Below are positions 18,139 through 26,419 of a stretch of 64,000 nt of DNA, piece after piece. How positions within the stretch are numbered: the stretch's first letter is position 1; every line of letters begins with the position of its first letter. The notes below the pieces were generated by a model, which was not told the DNA's origin, ran no database searches, and was given only the letters and a program-made list of their open reading frames with translations. Location: the NCBI RefSeq assembly GCF_013044515.1, contig NZ_JABEPR010000001.1:682001-746000 (forward strand), in the 5' to 3' direction. The stretch is from Sphingomonas sp. ID1715 (GTDB lineage Bacteria > Pseudomonadota > Alphaproteobacteria > Sphingomonadales > Sphingomonadaceae). The position numbers and the translations under genes were made by a program.

Positions 18139-19389
18139 ATGGCCGACGCTTACATCATCGACGCCGTCCGCACGCCGCGTGGGATCGGCAAGCCGGGCAA
18201 GGGCGCGCTCTCCCACCTTCATCCGCAGCATCTCGGCGCGACCGTGCTGGGAGCGCTGAAGGAGCGGAACGGCCTCGACACGGCCACCGTCGAGGACATC
18301 ATCTGGTCGACTTCGACCCAGGAAGGCAAGCAGGGCGGCGATATCGGCCGCATGTCCGCGCTGGCGGCGGGCTATGACTGCAAGGCCTCGGGCGTAACGC
18401 TCGATCGCTTTTGCGGGGGCGGCATCACCAGCCTCAATCTTGCCGCGGCGAGCATCATGTCCGGCATGGAAAATTGCGTGATCGCGGGCGGTACGGAGAT
18501 GATGAGCTATCAGCAACAGCTCGCCGCCGAGCGTGCCGCCGCCAGCCAGCCGCCGCGCATGATCGGTGGCGGCAACCCGGCACTCGACAAGCTCCATCCG
18601 CAGTCGCACCAGGGCGTGTGCGGCGACGCGATCGCCGCGCGCGAAGGCATTGCGCGGGGCGATCTCGACGCTCTGGCGCTGGAAAGCCAGCGCCGCGCCG
18701 ATCGCGCCATCAAGGAGCGGCGGTTCGACCGTTCGGTAGTGCCCGTGCTGAACGAAGACGGCACGGTCGCGCTGGACCGTGAGGAGTTCCCTCGCCCCGA
18801 GACGACGGCCGAAGGGCTCGCCTCGCTCAAGGCCGCCTTTCATGCCTTGGCCGATCATGACCTGGGCGGCGGCTTCACCTTCAAAAAGCAGATCCAGCGC
18901 GTCTATCCGGACCTGGACTGGGAGGGGGTGCACCATGCCGGCAACAGCTCCGGCGTGGTCGACGGTTCCGCCGCGATTCTACTCGCCTCCAAAGCCTATG
19001 CCGATGCGAACGGCCTTACGCCGCGTGCCCGCATCGTGGCTTTCGCCAATGTCGGCGATTGCCCCACGCTTATGTTGAACGCGCCCGTGCCAGCGGCCCG
19101 CAAGGTGCTGGCGAAGGCGGGGCTCAGCAAGGACGATATCGACGTCTGGGAGATCAACGAGGCATTCGCGGTCGTCGCCGAGAAGTTCATCCGCGACCTT
19201 GAGCTCGATCGCGCCAAGGTCAACATCAATGGCGGCGCAATGGCACTCGGTCATCCGATCGGCGCGACCGGATCGATGCTGATCGGCACCGCGCTCGACG
19301 AACTGGAGCGCTCGGGCGGTCGCTACGGCCTCGTTACCATGTGCGCTGCCGGAGGGATGGCGCCCGCGGTCATCATCGAACGAGTCTGA
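18139..19389 (+). CDS. Acetyl-CoA C-acetyltransferase / thiolase
   Basis: A 416-residue thiolase that condenses or cleaves acyl-CoA units. The nucleophile is C92 in LDRFCGGGITS, the conserved His is in GGAMALGHPIGATGS, and the second Cys is in TMCAAGGMAPA. Family context fits fatty acid or polyhydroxyalkanoate metabolism. The next gene on the same strand is isocitrate lyase, so the pair suits growth on acetate or fatty acids. It is divergent from the TonB receptor across a 212-base gap in which I see no clear motif. Confidence 0.92.
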   Translation: MADAYIIDAVRTPRGIGKPGKGALSHLHPQHLGATVLGALKERNGLDTATVEDIIWSTSTQEGKQGGDIGRMSALAAGYDCKASGVTLDRFCGGGITSLNLAAASIMSGMENCVIAGGTEMMSYQQQLAAERAAASQPPRMIGGGNPALDKLHPQSHQGVCGDAIAAREGIARGDLDALALESQRRADRAIKERRFDRSVVPVLNEDGTVALDREEFPRPETTAEGLASLKAAFHALADHDLGGGFTFKKQIQRVYPDLDWEGVHHAGNSSGVVDGSAAILLASKAYADANGLTPRARIVAFANVGDCPTLMLNAPVPAARKVLAKAGLSKDDIDVWEINEAFAVVAEKFIRDLELDRAKVNINGGAMALGHPIGATGSMLIGTALDELERSGGRYGLVTMCAAGGMAPAVIIERV

Positions 19390-19439
19390 CTTGCGGTCCC
19401 TTGCCAGAGTGTTCTCATGCGGCACCGGGAAGCACGTCG

Positions 19440-19454
19440 TGTAAATTATTTACA
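19440..19454. promoter_or_regulatory. AT-rich perfect palindrome upstream of aceA
   Basis: TGTAAATTATTTACA is a perfect 7-bp inverted repeat around one base, in the 205-base gap between the thiolase and isocitrate lyase. It stands out in a GC-rich setting and lies 141 bases before the aceA start. It looks like an operator for a dimeric regulator; which one is unknown. Confidence 0.55.
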
Positions 19455-19594
19455 TGACCACTGCATAGACCGGCGTGGACTGATCATCGACACTCGAAAC
19501 CCGCACGGTGTGCTCTGCCACTTGCGGTGCTCCATCGGTACCTCCTTCGAAGATCACTTCGCCAGATCGAGCGACAAGGACAAGGGGACGTACC

Positions 19595-21190
19595 GTGACC
19601 TATCAAGAGCAGATTGCGAGCGCACAATCGCTGGTTTCAGCCCGCGGCAGCGCCTGGAGCGGTATCGGCGCCGAGAGCATCGCCCGCATGCGTCTGCAGA
19701 ACCGCTTTCGGACGGGATTGGACATTGCGCGCTATACGGCTGCCATCATGCGTCGCGACATGGCCGCCTATGATGCCGACCCGGCGGCCTACACCCAGTC
19801 GCTCGGCTGCTGGCACGGCTTTATCGGCCAGCAGAAGCTGATCAGCATCAAGAAGCACTTCGGCACCACGAACCGTAAATATCTTTACCTGTCCGGCTGG
19901 ATGGTTGCGGCGCTCCGTTCCGAGTTCGGCCCGCTGCCCGACCAGTCGATGCATGAGAAGACCAGCGTGCCGGCGCTGATCGAGGAACTCTATACCTTCC
20001 TGAAGCAGGCCGACGCCCGCGAACTAAGCCTCCTGTTCCGCGATCTCGACAAGGCGCGTGAATCCGGAAACGAGATCGAGGCGCAGCGGCTGATCGCCGC
20101 CATCGACGGCTTCCAGACGCATGTCGTGCCGATCATCGCCGATATCGATGCCGGCTTCGGCAATGCCGAGGCGACTTATCTGCTCGCCAAAAAGATGATC
20201 GAGGCGGGCGCCTGCGCCTTGCAGATCGAGAACCAAGTCTCGGATGAGAAGCAATGCGGCCACCAGGACGGCAAGGTGACCGTCCCTCATGAGGACTTCC
20301 TCGCCAAAATCCGCGCCTGCCGCTACGCGTTCCTCGAACTCGGCGTCGACGACGGCCTCATTGTCGCGCGCACCGATTCACTGGGCGCGGGCCTCACCAA
20401 GCAGATCGCGTTCAGCCGCGAAGCGGGCGACATCGGCGACCAGTATAACAGCTATCTCGACTGCGAAGAGGTGACCGATCTCGCCAGCCTGCGCGGCGAC
20501 GTGGTCATCGAACGCGATGGGAAGCTGATGCGGCCGAAGCGCCTGCCTTCGAACCTGTTCCAGTTCCGCGAAGGTACCGGGGCGGACCGTTGTGTGCTCG
20601 ACTGCATCACGTCGTTGCAGAACGGCGCCGACCTGCTCTGGATCGAGACCGAGAAGCCCCACATCGAGCAGATTGCCTCGATGGTCGACCGCATCCGCGA
20701 AGTCGTGCCCGACGCGAAGCTCGTCTACAACAACTCGCCGTCCTTCAACTGGACGCTGAACTTCCGCCAGCAGGCTTATGACCGGTGGGTTGAGGCGGGC
20801 CGGGACGTGTCGGCCTATGACCGCGCGCGGCTGATGAGCGCCGAATATGACGAGACCGAGCTGGCGCGGGAAGCGGACGAAAAGATCCGCACCTTCCAGA
20901 AGGATGCGTCGGCACGGGCGGGCATCTTCCACCACCTGATCACGCTGCCGACCTATCACACGGCGGCGCTCAGCACCGACAATCTGGCCAAGGAGTATTT
21001 CGGCGACGCAGGCATGCTCGGCTATGTCGCCGGCGTTCAGCGCAAGGAAATTCGCCAGGGCATCGCCTGCGTCAAGCACCAGAACATGTCCGGCAGCGAT
21101 ATCGGCGACGATCACAAGGAATACTTCGCCGGCGAGGCCGCGCTCAAGGCCGGCGGCGCCCACAACACGATGAACCAGTTCGCGGCGTAG
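19595..21190 (+). CDS. aceA: Isocitrate lyase
   Basis: A 531-residue enzyme that splits isocitrate into glyoxylate and succinate, the first step of the glyoxylate shunt. The catalytic signature is KQCGH (Cys about residue 221), preceded by PIIADIDAGFGNAEATYLL. The length fits the longer ICL form rather than the 430-residue enterobacterial form. The GTG at 19595 is chosen because AAGGGGA lies seven bases upstream and the protein then begins TYQEQI, as usual; an earlier GTG adds 29 unlikely residues. Malate synthase is not in the window. Confidence 0.95.
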   Translation: MTYQEQIASAQSLVSARGSAWSGIGAESIARMRLQNRFRTGLDIARYTAAIMRRDMAAYDADPAAYTQSLGCWHGFIGQQKLISIKKHFGTTNRKYLYLSGWMVAALRSEFGPLPDQSMHEKTSVPALIEELYTFLKQADARELSLLFRDLDKARESGNEIEAQRLIAAIDGFQTHVVPIIADIDAGFGNAEATYLLAKKMIEAGACALQIENQVSDEKQCGHQDGKVTVPHEDFLAKIRACRYAFLELGVDDGLIVARTDSLGAGLTKQIAFSREAGDIGDQYNSYLDCEEVTDLASLRGDVVIERDGKLMRPKRLPSNLFQFREGTGADRCVLDCITSLQNGADLLWIETEKPHIEQIASMVDRIREVVPDAKLVYNNSPSFNWTLNFRQQAYDRWVEAGRDVSAYDRARLMSAEYDETELAREADEKIRTFQKDASARAGIFHHLITLPTYHTAALSTDNLAKEYFGDAGMLGYVAGVQRKEIRQGIACVKHQNMSGSDIGDDHKEYFAGEAALKAGGAHNTMNQFAA

Positions 21191-21204
21191 GAGAGGAGAC
21201 GATC

Positions 21205-21225
21205 AGCCTGGCGAAGCGCCAGGCT
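21205..21225. terminator. Hairpin between aceA and the beta-helix gene
   Basis: AGCCTGGCG pairs with CGCCAGGCT around AAG, 15 bases after the aceA stop and six bases before the convergent beta-helix stop. No T tract follows; it may still separate the two transcripts. Confidence 0.45.
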
Positions 21226-21231
21226 CGGTCG

Positions 21232-23418
21232 TCAACACAGCACGACGAATGAGTCGAAGGTCATCATGCCGCTCCTTGTGAGCCAGTGACTGTCGTCAAC
21301 GAGCGGCAGAACTTCTGCGGAAGCCAGCACCTGATTGGCGGCAGTTCCCGAGATCGAGGACGCGAAGATAAAGTCCGCTGCCGTCAGGTTCAGCGCGGCG
21401 GCGGAGCCGGAGACATGGGCCACATATTCGTCGGTGGAGTCGAACTTCCCGTTGCGGTTGTCGTCGCGGATGATGCTGGTACCGAGCACGCCGTTGATCG
21501 TCTCAGGGTTCAGGATGTAGTCGGACAGCGCACCCACCAGCTGGATCCTGTCGTCCGCGCCGAAGTCCAGGATCAGCGCATGGTCGGCACGCCCCGCTGA
21601 GCCGGCGAGGTCGTCATCGTAGAAGAGGCCACGGGCATCGCCGAGCACGAACAGGTCCGCGCCGCCGCCACCATAGAGATAGTCGCGCGTGCCCTTGCCT
21701 GGATTGGACCCCGTCGCGGCAACGCCATGGATGATCTCGCTCGCCGCCGTGCCGCGGATCGTCTCCCAGGGCGCCGCCGTCCCGTACAGGGTCGGCGTCG
21801 TGGGCGGCGGTGCCGGGGAGGGCGTGGGCGTCGGGGCCGGCGCGGGACTGCTGCCGGCAAAGGTGAATGCCGCCGCCGTCAGGTTCAACGCAGCGCTCGA
21901 GCCGGAGACATGGGCGACATATTCGTCGGTGGAGTCGAACTTCCCGTTGCGATTGTCGTCGCGGATGATGCTGGTACCCAGCACACCGTTGATCGTCTCC
22001 GGATTGAGGATGTAGTCGGACAGCGCACCCACCAGCTGGATCTTGTCGTCCGCTCCGAAGTCCAGGATCAGCGCATGGTCGGCACGTCCCGCTGAGCCGG
22101 CGAGATCGTCGTCGTAGAAGAGCCCACGCGCGTCGCCGAGCACGAACACGTCCGCGGCGCCGCCTCCATAGAGATAGTCGCGGGTGCCCTTGCCGGGATT
22201 GGACCCCGTCGCAGCTACGCCATAGATGGTTTCGCTCGCAGCCGAGCCGCGGAGCGTCTCCCAGGGCGCAGCAGTCCCGTACAGGGTCTGAGGCGTCGAT
22301 GCTGGGGACGGCGTCGGCGTGGGAGCGGGCGCCGGTGCGGGCGCAGGGGTCGGTGTCGGCGTCGGTGTGGCAAGTTGATAGCCGACACCCGGAATGATCA
22401 GGTCTGACGCCCTCAACGGAGAGTTCAGATTGGGCACCAGACTGCTCAGGGCGGGATTTGTCCAGAAATCCTGGTTGCCCGAATTTGCCAGCAGCCCGAC
22501 TTTGCTTCCGACGATGATACGTTCCGCCAGATTGTTGGTGAGCGTCAGCCCGGTCGTGTCCTGGACCTGAATCCACATATATTCGACGTCGGACTGCTCC
22601 GAGAGCGTCGAGTTCCCGGAGATTTTCACGTTACTCCCGTCTTCGATGTAGATTCCATGGAAGGCGTCGTTGCCGTGAATGAGGTTGTTCTCGATCTGAA
22701 CGTTCACATAGCCATAGCCATTGGCGGCGTTCATGAAGATGCCCTGCGGGCCGACGCCCGACCCGTTCAGCACGACATTGTTCTTGATGACGATGTCGCG
22801 CGATCCAAAGGGTTGCCCGACATTCCAGAACTGAATGGCGTCGGCATGATCGGAGCCGACCGGCCGAAAGTTGGTGAAGCTGTTGCCGTCAAGCTGAACG
22901 CCGCGCACGGCCGCGACGTCGATCCCGTCGGACCGCATTTCCCGGTAGTCGTTGCGCAGAACCGCGACCGAGGAGCTTTGCTGGAGCAAGGTCCCGCGGA
23001 ACAGCTCCTCGAACCTGGAATCGTCGATGGAGAAGCCGTCGACCCGATTGACGTACAGTCCGATGCCGTCGTTCGACGGGTTGCCGTCGAGAGACCCGTG
23101 AATGAAGGAAGAGGAGAAGGATATCCGGGCGGAATCCTCCACGGTCACGATCTTGGTATATTCCGCCTCTCCAGCCTTCAGCCCGCGTCCGATGTCGACG
23201 GACGAAAAGGCGATCGAGGAGGAGCGCTCGACGAAGAGTGTGTCGAAATGCGCCGCGTTCGATGGGTCGGACTGGATCGTAACGACCGAGCTATAATTCC
23301 TGTCGGAGAGCCTGACCTCTCCATAATTTCCGCCAGCCAGCTGAATGGTGTCGCCGCCGCGCGCATTGTTTAGGGCGGCCTGCAACTGGGCGGCGTTTGA
23401 AACGTTAAACGTACTCAC
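21232..23418 (-). CDS. Right-handed beta-helix protein with two C-terminal RTX-like modules
   Basis: A 728-residue protein without a signal peptide. Residues 1-350 form a parallel beta-helix that starts like NAAQLQAALNNARGGDTIQLAGGNYG and carries HGSLD (108-111 area), MRSDGID, GSDHADAIQFW (188-198) and GPQGIFMN. A Thr/Pro linker (351-376) leads to module 1 (379-521), a second linker (523-542), module 2 (544-686) and a unique 42-residue tail. Each module has DYLYGGGGADLFVLGD and an EF-hand-like DDNRNGKFDSTDEY. The layout suggests a polysaccharide-acting enzyme exported by a type I system through its C-terminus; both points are inference. Closest relatives here are the two other beta-helix proteins and, for the modules, the subtilase. 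Confidence 0.85.
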   Translation of the reverse strand: MSTFNVSNAAQLQAALNNARGGDTIQLAGGNYGEVRLSDRNYSSVVTIQSDPSNAAHFDTLFVERSSSIAFSSVDIGRGLKAGEAEYTKIVTVEDSARISFSSSFIHGSLDGNPSNDGIGLYVNRVDGFSIDDSRFEELFRGTLLQQSSSVAVLRNDYREMRSDGIDVAAVRGVQLDGNSFTNFRPVGSDHADAIQFWNVGQPFGSRDIVIKNNVVLNGSGVGPQGIFMNAANGYGYVNVQIENNLIHGNDAFHGIYIEDGSNVKISGNSTLSEQSDVEYMWIQVQDTTGLTLTNNLAERIIVGSKVGLLANSGNQDFWTNPALSSLVPNLNSPLRASDLIIPGVGYQLATPTPTPTPAPAPAPAPTPTPSPASTPQTLYGTAAPWETLRGSAASETIYGVAATGSNPGKGTRDYLYGGGAADVFVLGDARGLFYDDDLAGSAGRADHALILDFGADDKIQLVGALSDYILNPETINGVLGTSIIRDDNRNGKFDSTDEYVAHVSGSSAALNLTAAAFTFAGSSPAPAPTPTPSPAPPPTTPTLYGTAAPWETIRGTAASEIIHGVAATGSNPGKGTRDYLYGGGGADLFVLGDARGLFYDDDLAGSAGRADHALILDFGADDRIQLVGALSDYILNPETINGVLGTSIIRDDNRNGKFDSTDEYVAHVSGSAAALNLTAADFIFASSISGTAANQVLASAEVLPLVDDSHWLTRSGMMTFDSFVVLC
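21361..21789 (-). repeat. RTX-like module, copy 2 in the beta-helix protein
   Basis: Encodes residues 544-686 of the beta-helix protein, about 143 residues. It is nearly identical in protein to the copy at 21856-22284 and to two copies in the subtilase, but differs at many third codon positions. Confidence 0.85.
21856..22284 (-). repeat. RTX-like module, copy 1 in the beta-helix protein
   Basis: Encodes residues 379-521. It shares the segments ARGLFYDDDLAGSAGRADHA, IQLVGALSDYILNPETINGV and LGTSIIRDDN with the other three copies. Confidence 0.85.
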
Positions 23419-23732
23419 TGGTGTCCCCTCGCCCCGCGTCCGTCCGCTTTCACCGACCGGCAGCCGCCGATCGGTTCCTTGCAGTCGAAAGTGAGCAGAC
23501 GCGTCGCATGACTTTCCGCCGGACAGCCCAGGACCACATTCCCCTCGAGAAGGAGCATGGCACGGGCCTCACGGCGAACCAGCGCCCCGCGCGCTGGCCG
23601 GCTCGGACTAGGCCAAGGGGTTTACAGGTTATACTAAGATAGACGTCGGATGCGGCCAGTCGGCACGATTTTGCGGCGGCGCGATCAGGCACCGCCGCCC
23701 TGCACGCTCAAAGCATCCGAAATCGTCCGGGC
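23419..23732. other. Intergenic stretch between two beta-helix genes
   Basis: 314 bases without a convincing gene. It should hold the promoter of the beta-helix gene starting at 23418 and the 3' end of the transcript from the gene ending at 23733. A 7-bp hairpin (CCAGCGC/GCGCTGG, 23579-23597) and an AT-richer patch at about 23618-23645 are the only structures seen. No TTAACC element was found here. Confidence 0.6.
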
Positions 23733-25022
23733 TCAGGGGTGCGCGATCCAGTGATCGGTCAGGCCGGCCCAATTCGGCGCCGGTTGATAGACGTCGTAGA
23801 TGGGCTCGGGGAGCGGCGCGACACTCAGTTGTTGCGCGTACCGGCCACCCGTGTCGGCAAGGTCATCCAACGCGTTGGGGATCAGCGTGGACGCGTGCGA
23901 TTGGGATGCGTTGCCGCCGAGCATGCCCGAGAGGAAGGACGACGCTGCCGACGACAGTGGCCCCTGCGTGGGTGCCTGGTAGCCGACACCCGGCGCGATC
24001 AGGTCCACCGGCGTGTGCGGGTTCACGAGGTTGGGCAGGAGATTGCGATAAGCACCGCTTTCGAGAGTGATATTCCCTTGCGAGACCAGGTTCGTCAGAT
24101 TGGAGTTCAGGATCAGGCGATCAGTGACGTTGTTTACCACGGTCACGTTCGTGCTGGACTCGGCCAAGATCCAGAACAGCTTGTCGTCACCCGAGGCCGA
24201 GGTGATCGTGTTGTTCGCAATCCTGAGATTTTCGGCATTGTTGACCGAAATGCCGTGATAGTCGTCGTTGCTGAACATCAGGTTGTTTTCGATCGTGACG
24301 TCCCGGAATTTATACGTCTCGTTGTCGGACATGAAGATGCCCTGAGCGCCCTTGCCGGCGACGGTCTGGATGAAGACGTTGTCGCTGATTGTGATGTCGG
24401 ACTGACCCTTGGTCTGTCCGGTGTTCCAGAACTGGATGGCATCGGCATGATCGGTGCCGTACCGATTGAAGTCGGTGAACGTGTTACCCCGGATCACGAC
24501 ATGGTCGTTGCCGGCAAAATTCGCGCCGTCGCTGCGAATGCCTTCGAACGAGCTGTTGTAGAGGCCGACGCCGTCCACGCGCTGAAACAGCGCACCCCGA
24601 AACAGTTCGGTGAACTTCGCATTGTGGACATAGACGTTCTTCGAGTCCGTCACATAGAAGCCGATCCCGTCATTGGTGGGGTCATTGTCCAGGGAGCCGT
24701 GGATCGAGACGTCCACGAACCGGATGTTGGCCGAGTTCTGGACCGTGTTGAGCTTCGTATACTCCGGCTCGGCCACCGACAGCCCGCGACCCAAATCAAG
24801 CCCCTTGAAGGTCAGATAGCTCGAGTTCGAGACAGTGATCCCATCAAAATGGACTTGGCCGGTCGCGCTCAGCGCCTTGACCGTCACGGGAGCGGTGAAC
24901 TTCTTGTTATTCAGGTTCAACGAACCATAATCGCCCGCGGCGAGCAGGATGGTGTCTCCGCCCACTGCCCGACCGAGCGCCGACTGCAACTCGGTGGCAT
25001 TGGTGACTTGGAACGTCGGCAT
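23733..25022 (-). CDS. Right-handed beta-helix protein without RTX-like modules
   Basis: A 429-residue paralogue of the preceding beta-helix domain. It begins the same way (NATELQSALGRAVGGDTILLAAGDYG) and has HGSLDNDPTNDGIG, IRSDGANFA, GTDHADAIQFWN, GAQGIFMS and YHGISV in the same order. No signal peptide is visible. The last 80 residues are unrelated to the modules and end in WAGLTDHWIAHP. Conserved acidic, His and Arg positions across the family point to an active site, perhaps a polysaccharide lyase or hydrolase, but no known catalytic signature is recognised. A TTAACC element faces it from about 86 bases upstream. Confidence 0.83.
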   Translation of the reverse strand: MPTFQVTNATELQSALGRAVGGDTILLAAGDYGSLNLNNKKFTAPVTVKALSATGQVHFDGITVSNSSYLTFKGLDLGRGLSVAEPEYTKLNTVQNSANIRFVDVSIHGSLDNDPTNDGIGFYVTDSKNVYVHNAKFTELFRGALFQRVDGVGLYNSSFEGIRSDGANFAGNDHVVIRGNTFTDFNRYGTDHADAIQFWNTGQTKGQSDITISDNVFIQTVAGKGAQGIFMSDNETYKFRDVTIENNLMFSNDDYHGISVNNAENLRIANNTITSASGDDKLFWILAESSTNVTVVNNVTDRLILNSNLTNLVSQGNITLESGAYRNLLPNLVNPHTPVDLIAPGVGYQAPTQGPLSSAASSFLSGMLGGNASQSHASTLIPNALDDLADTGGRYAQQLSVAPLPEPIYDVYQPAPNWAGLTDHWIAHP

Positions 25023-25105
25023 TTTTGAACTTCCCTACTTCAGGCCTCGGCGAGGCGTCGCAGGGTCTTTAGGTTCGGGGCGGTGAGGCACCGGTTGCGC
25101 AAACT

Positions 25106-25113
25106 GGTTAACG
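25106..25113 (-). promoter_or_regulatory. TTAACC element in the divergent promoter region
   Basis: Minus strand GCGTTAACCAG lies about 86 bases before the beta-helix start at 25022, between it and the divergent glycosyltransferase gene. The remainder of the gap shows no other motif. Confidence 0.35.
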
Positions 25114-25180
25114 CGGCGCCCACCCCTATTCCGTGGTGCGACGACCAGTTAGAGGCCGCTCAGGGAGCGCTGCCACCTCG

Positions 25181-26419
25181 ATGATCGACGATAGTTTGAA
25201 GACCGATGCCCCCGATCGGCTCCGTCTGCTGATCGTCAGCGCGCTGGTCGATGGCACCGATGTCAGCGAGCCGTTTTTCGCCTTCAAATGGATCGAGGCG
25301 CTGGGACATCAACATCAGGTCACGCTGCTGACGTTGCAACGCCAAGGGCGGCAACCGACATGCGAGCAGCTGCCGCATGTCGAGGTGATCACCTGGCCGG
25401 AACCCAGGCTGCTCGGCAGGATGGAACGCGTGCGCGCGATCGCCAAGCCGGGGTGGACGATCCTCTCCCATCATAGCCGCAAGTGGATTCGGGAAGCACT
25501 CCGATCCGGCCGCACCTTCGACGTTGCGCATCAGCTCTATCCGGCGGCGATGCGGCACAGTTCGCCCCTGCGACACTTCACCATTCCCTATGCGATCGGG
25601 CCCGTCGCCGGCATGGTCACCACGCCGCCAGCCTTTGCGCCGGAAGTGCGATCCAACGCCTTCGACTATCTGCGCCAGCTCGATCGATGGCGGCTCCGCT
25701 ACGATCCGATGCTGCGCCGCAGTTTCGAACATGCCGACGCGGTGATCGGCGCCGCTCCTTACGTCGCCGACGTCCTCTCCGGCTTGGCGATCAAGCGGTT
25801 CGCGGTAGAGCCCGAGGCGGCGGGGGGCGCCGCGCAATCTCGCCCACGGACCGAACGATCATCGGGCCTGCGTCTGCTCCATGTCGGGCGCGCGATCCGT
25901 ACCAAGGGCTTGCGAGACGTGATCCGGGCAATGGGCCGATTGCGGGACCGGCCTGACATTACACTCACCAGTGCCGGCATCGGAGAGGATCTCGACCAAT
26001 GCCGCGAGGAAGCCGAGAAGCTCGGCGTGGCCGATAGAGTACGCTTCTTGGGGAAGATCCCCAGGGCGGAGGTTGATGAACTCTACGCGTCTCATGACCT
26101 ATTCGTGTTCCCCAGCTTCCGCGAGCCGGTGGGTAGCGTGTTCTTCGAAGCGATGAGTTGGGGGCTTCCGATCGTCACCGTGCGGCGCGGCGGGCCCGAG
26201 GCGATCTTCGGGAAAGGCGGCGCCATCCTCCTCGACGTCGAAACTCCGGATCAGCTCGCCGACGATCTTGCGCGCGCGATCCGACGCTTGGCCGACGACA
26301 GCGCGGCACTCGTCAATCTCACGCGCGAGTCGATCGATTGTTACGCGCGCCTTGGCAGCTGGTCGGACAAGGCGCGCCGGATCAGCGCGATCTACGGTGC
26401 GATTGCGCGAACGTCCTGA
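25181..26419 (+). CDS. Glycosyltransferase family 4 protein
   Basis: A 412-residue GT-B fold enzyme that would transfer a sugar from a nucleotide donor in the cytoplasm. The C-terminal half is diagnostic: LLHVGRAIRTKGLRDVIRAM, VRFLGKIPRAEVDELYASHDLFVFPS, and the EX7E motif in FREPVGSVFFEAMSWGLPIV. The ATG at 25181 is preferred; the GTG at 25133 would add 16 basic residues, and neither has a strong ribosome site. It converges with the polymerase gene, overlapping 28 bases. Donor and acceptor are unknown, but the setting implies a surface polysaccharide. Confidence 0.88.
   Translation: MIDDSLKTDAPDRLRLLIVSALVDGTDVSEPFFAFKWIEALGHQHQVTLLTLQRQGRQPTCEQLPHVEVITWPEPRLLGRMERVRAIAKPGWTILSHHSRKWIREALRSGRTFDVAHQLYPAAMRHSSPLRHFTIPYAIGPVAGMVTTPPAFAPEVRSNAFDYLRQLDRWRLRYDPMLRRSFEHADAVIGAAPYVADVLSGLAIKRFAVEPEAAGGAAQSRPRTERSSGLRLLHVGRAIRTKGLRDVIRAMGRLRDRPDITLTSAGIGEDLDQCREEAEKLGVADRVRFLGKIPRAEVDELYASHDLFVFPSFREPVGSVFFEAMSWGLPIVTVRRGGPEAIFGKGGAILLDVETPDQLADDLARAIRRLADDSAALVNLTRESIDCYARLGSWSDKARRISAIYGAIARTS

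Noticed and set aside
23739-25028. A 429-residue plus-strand frame exactly opposite the second beta-helix gene
   Set aside because: The minus-strand protein aligns with two other beta-helix proteins; the plus frame has no such support.
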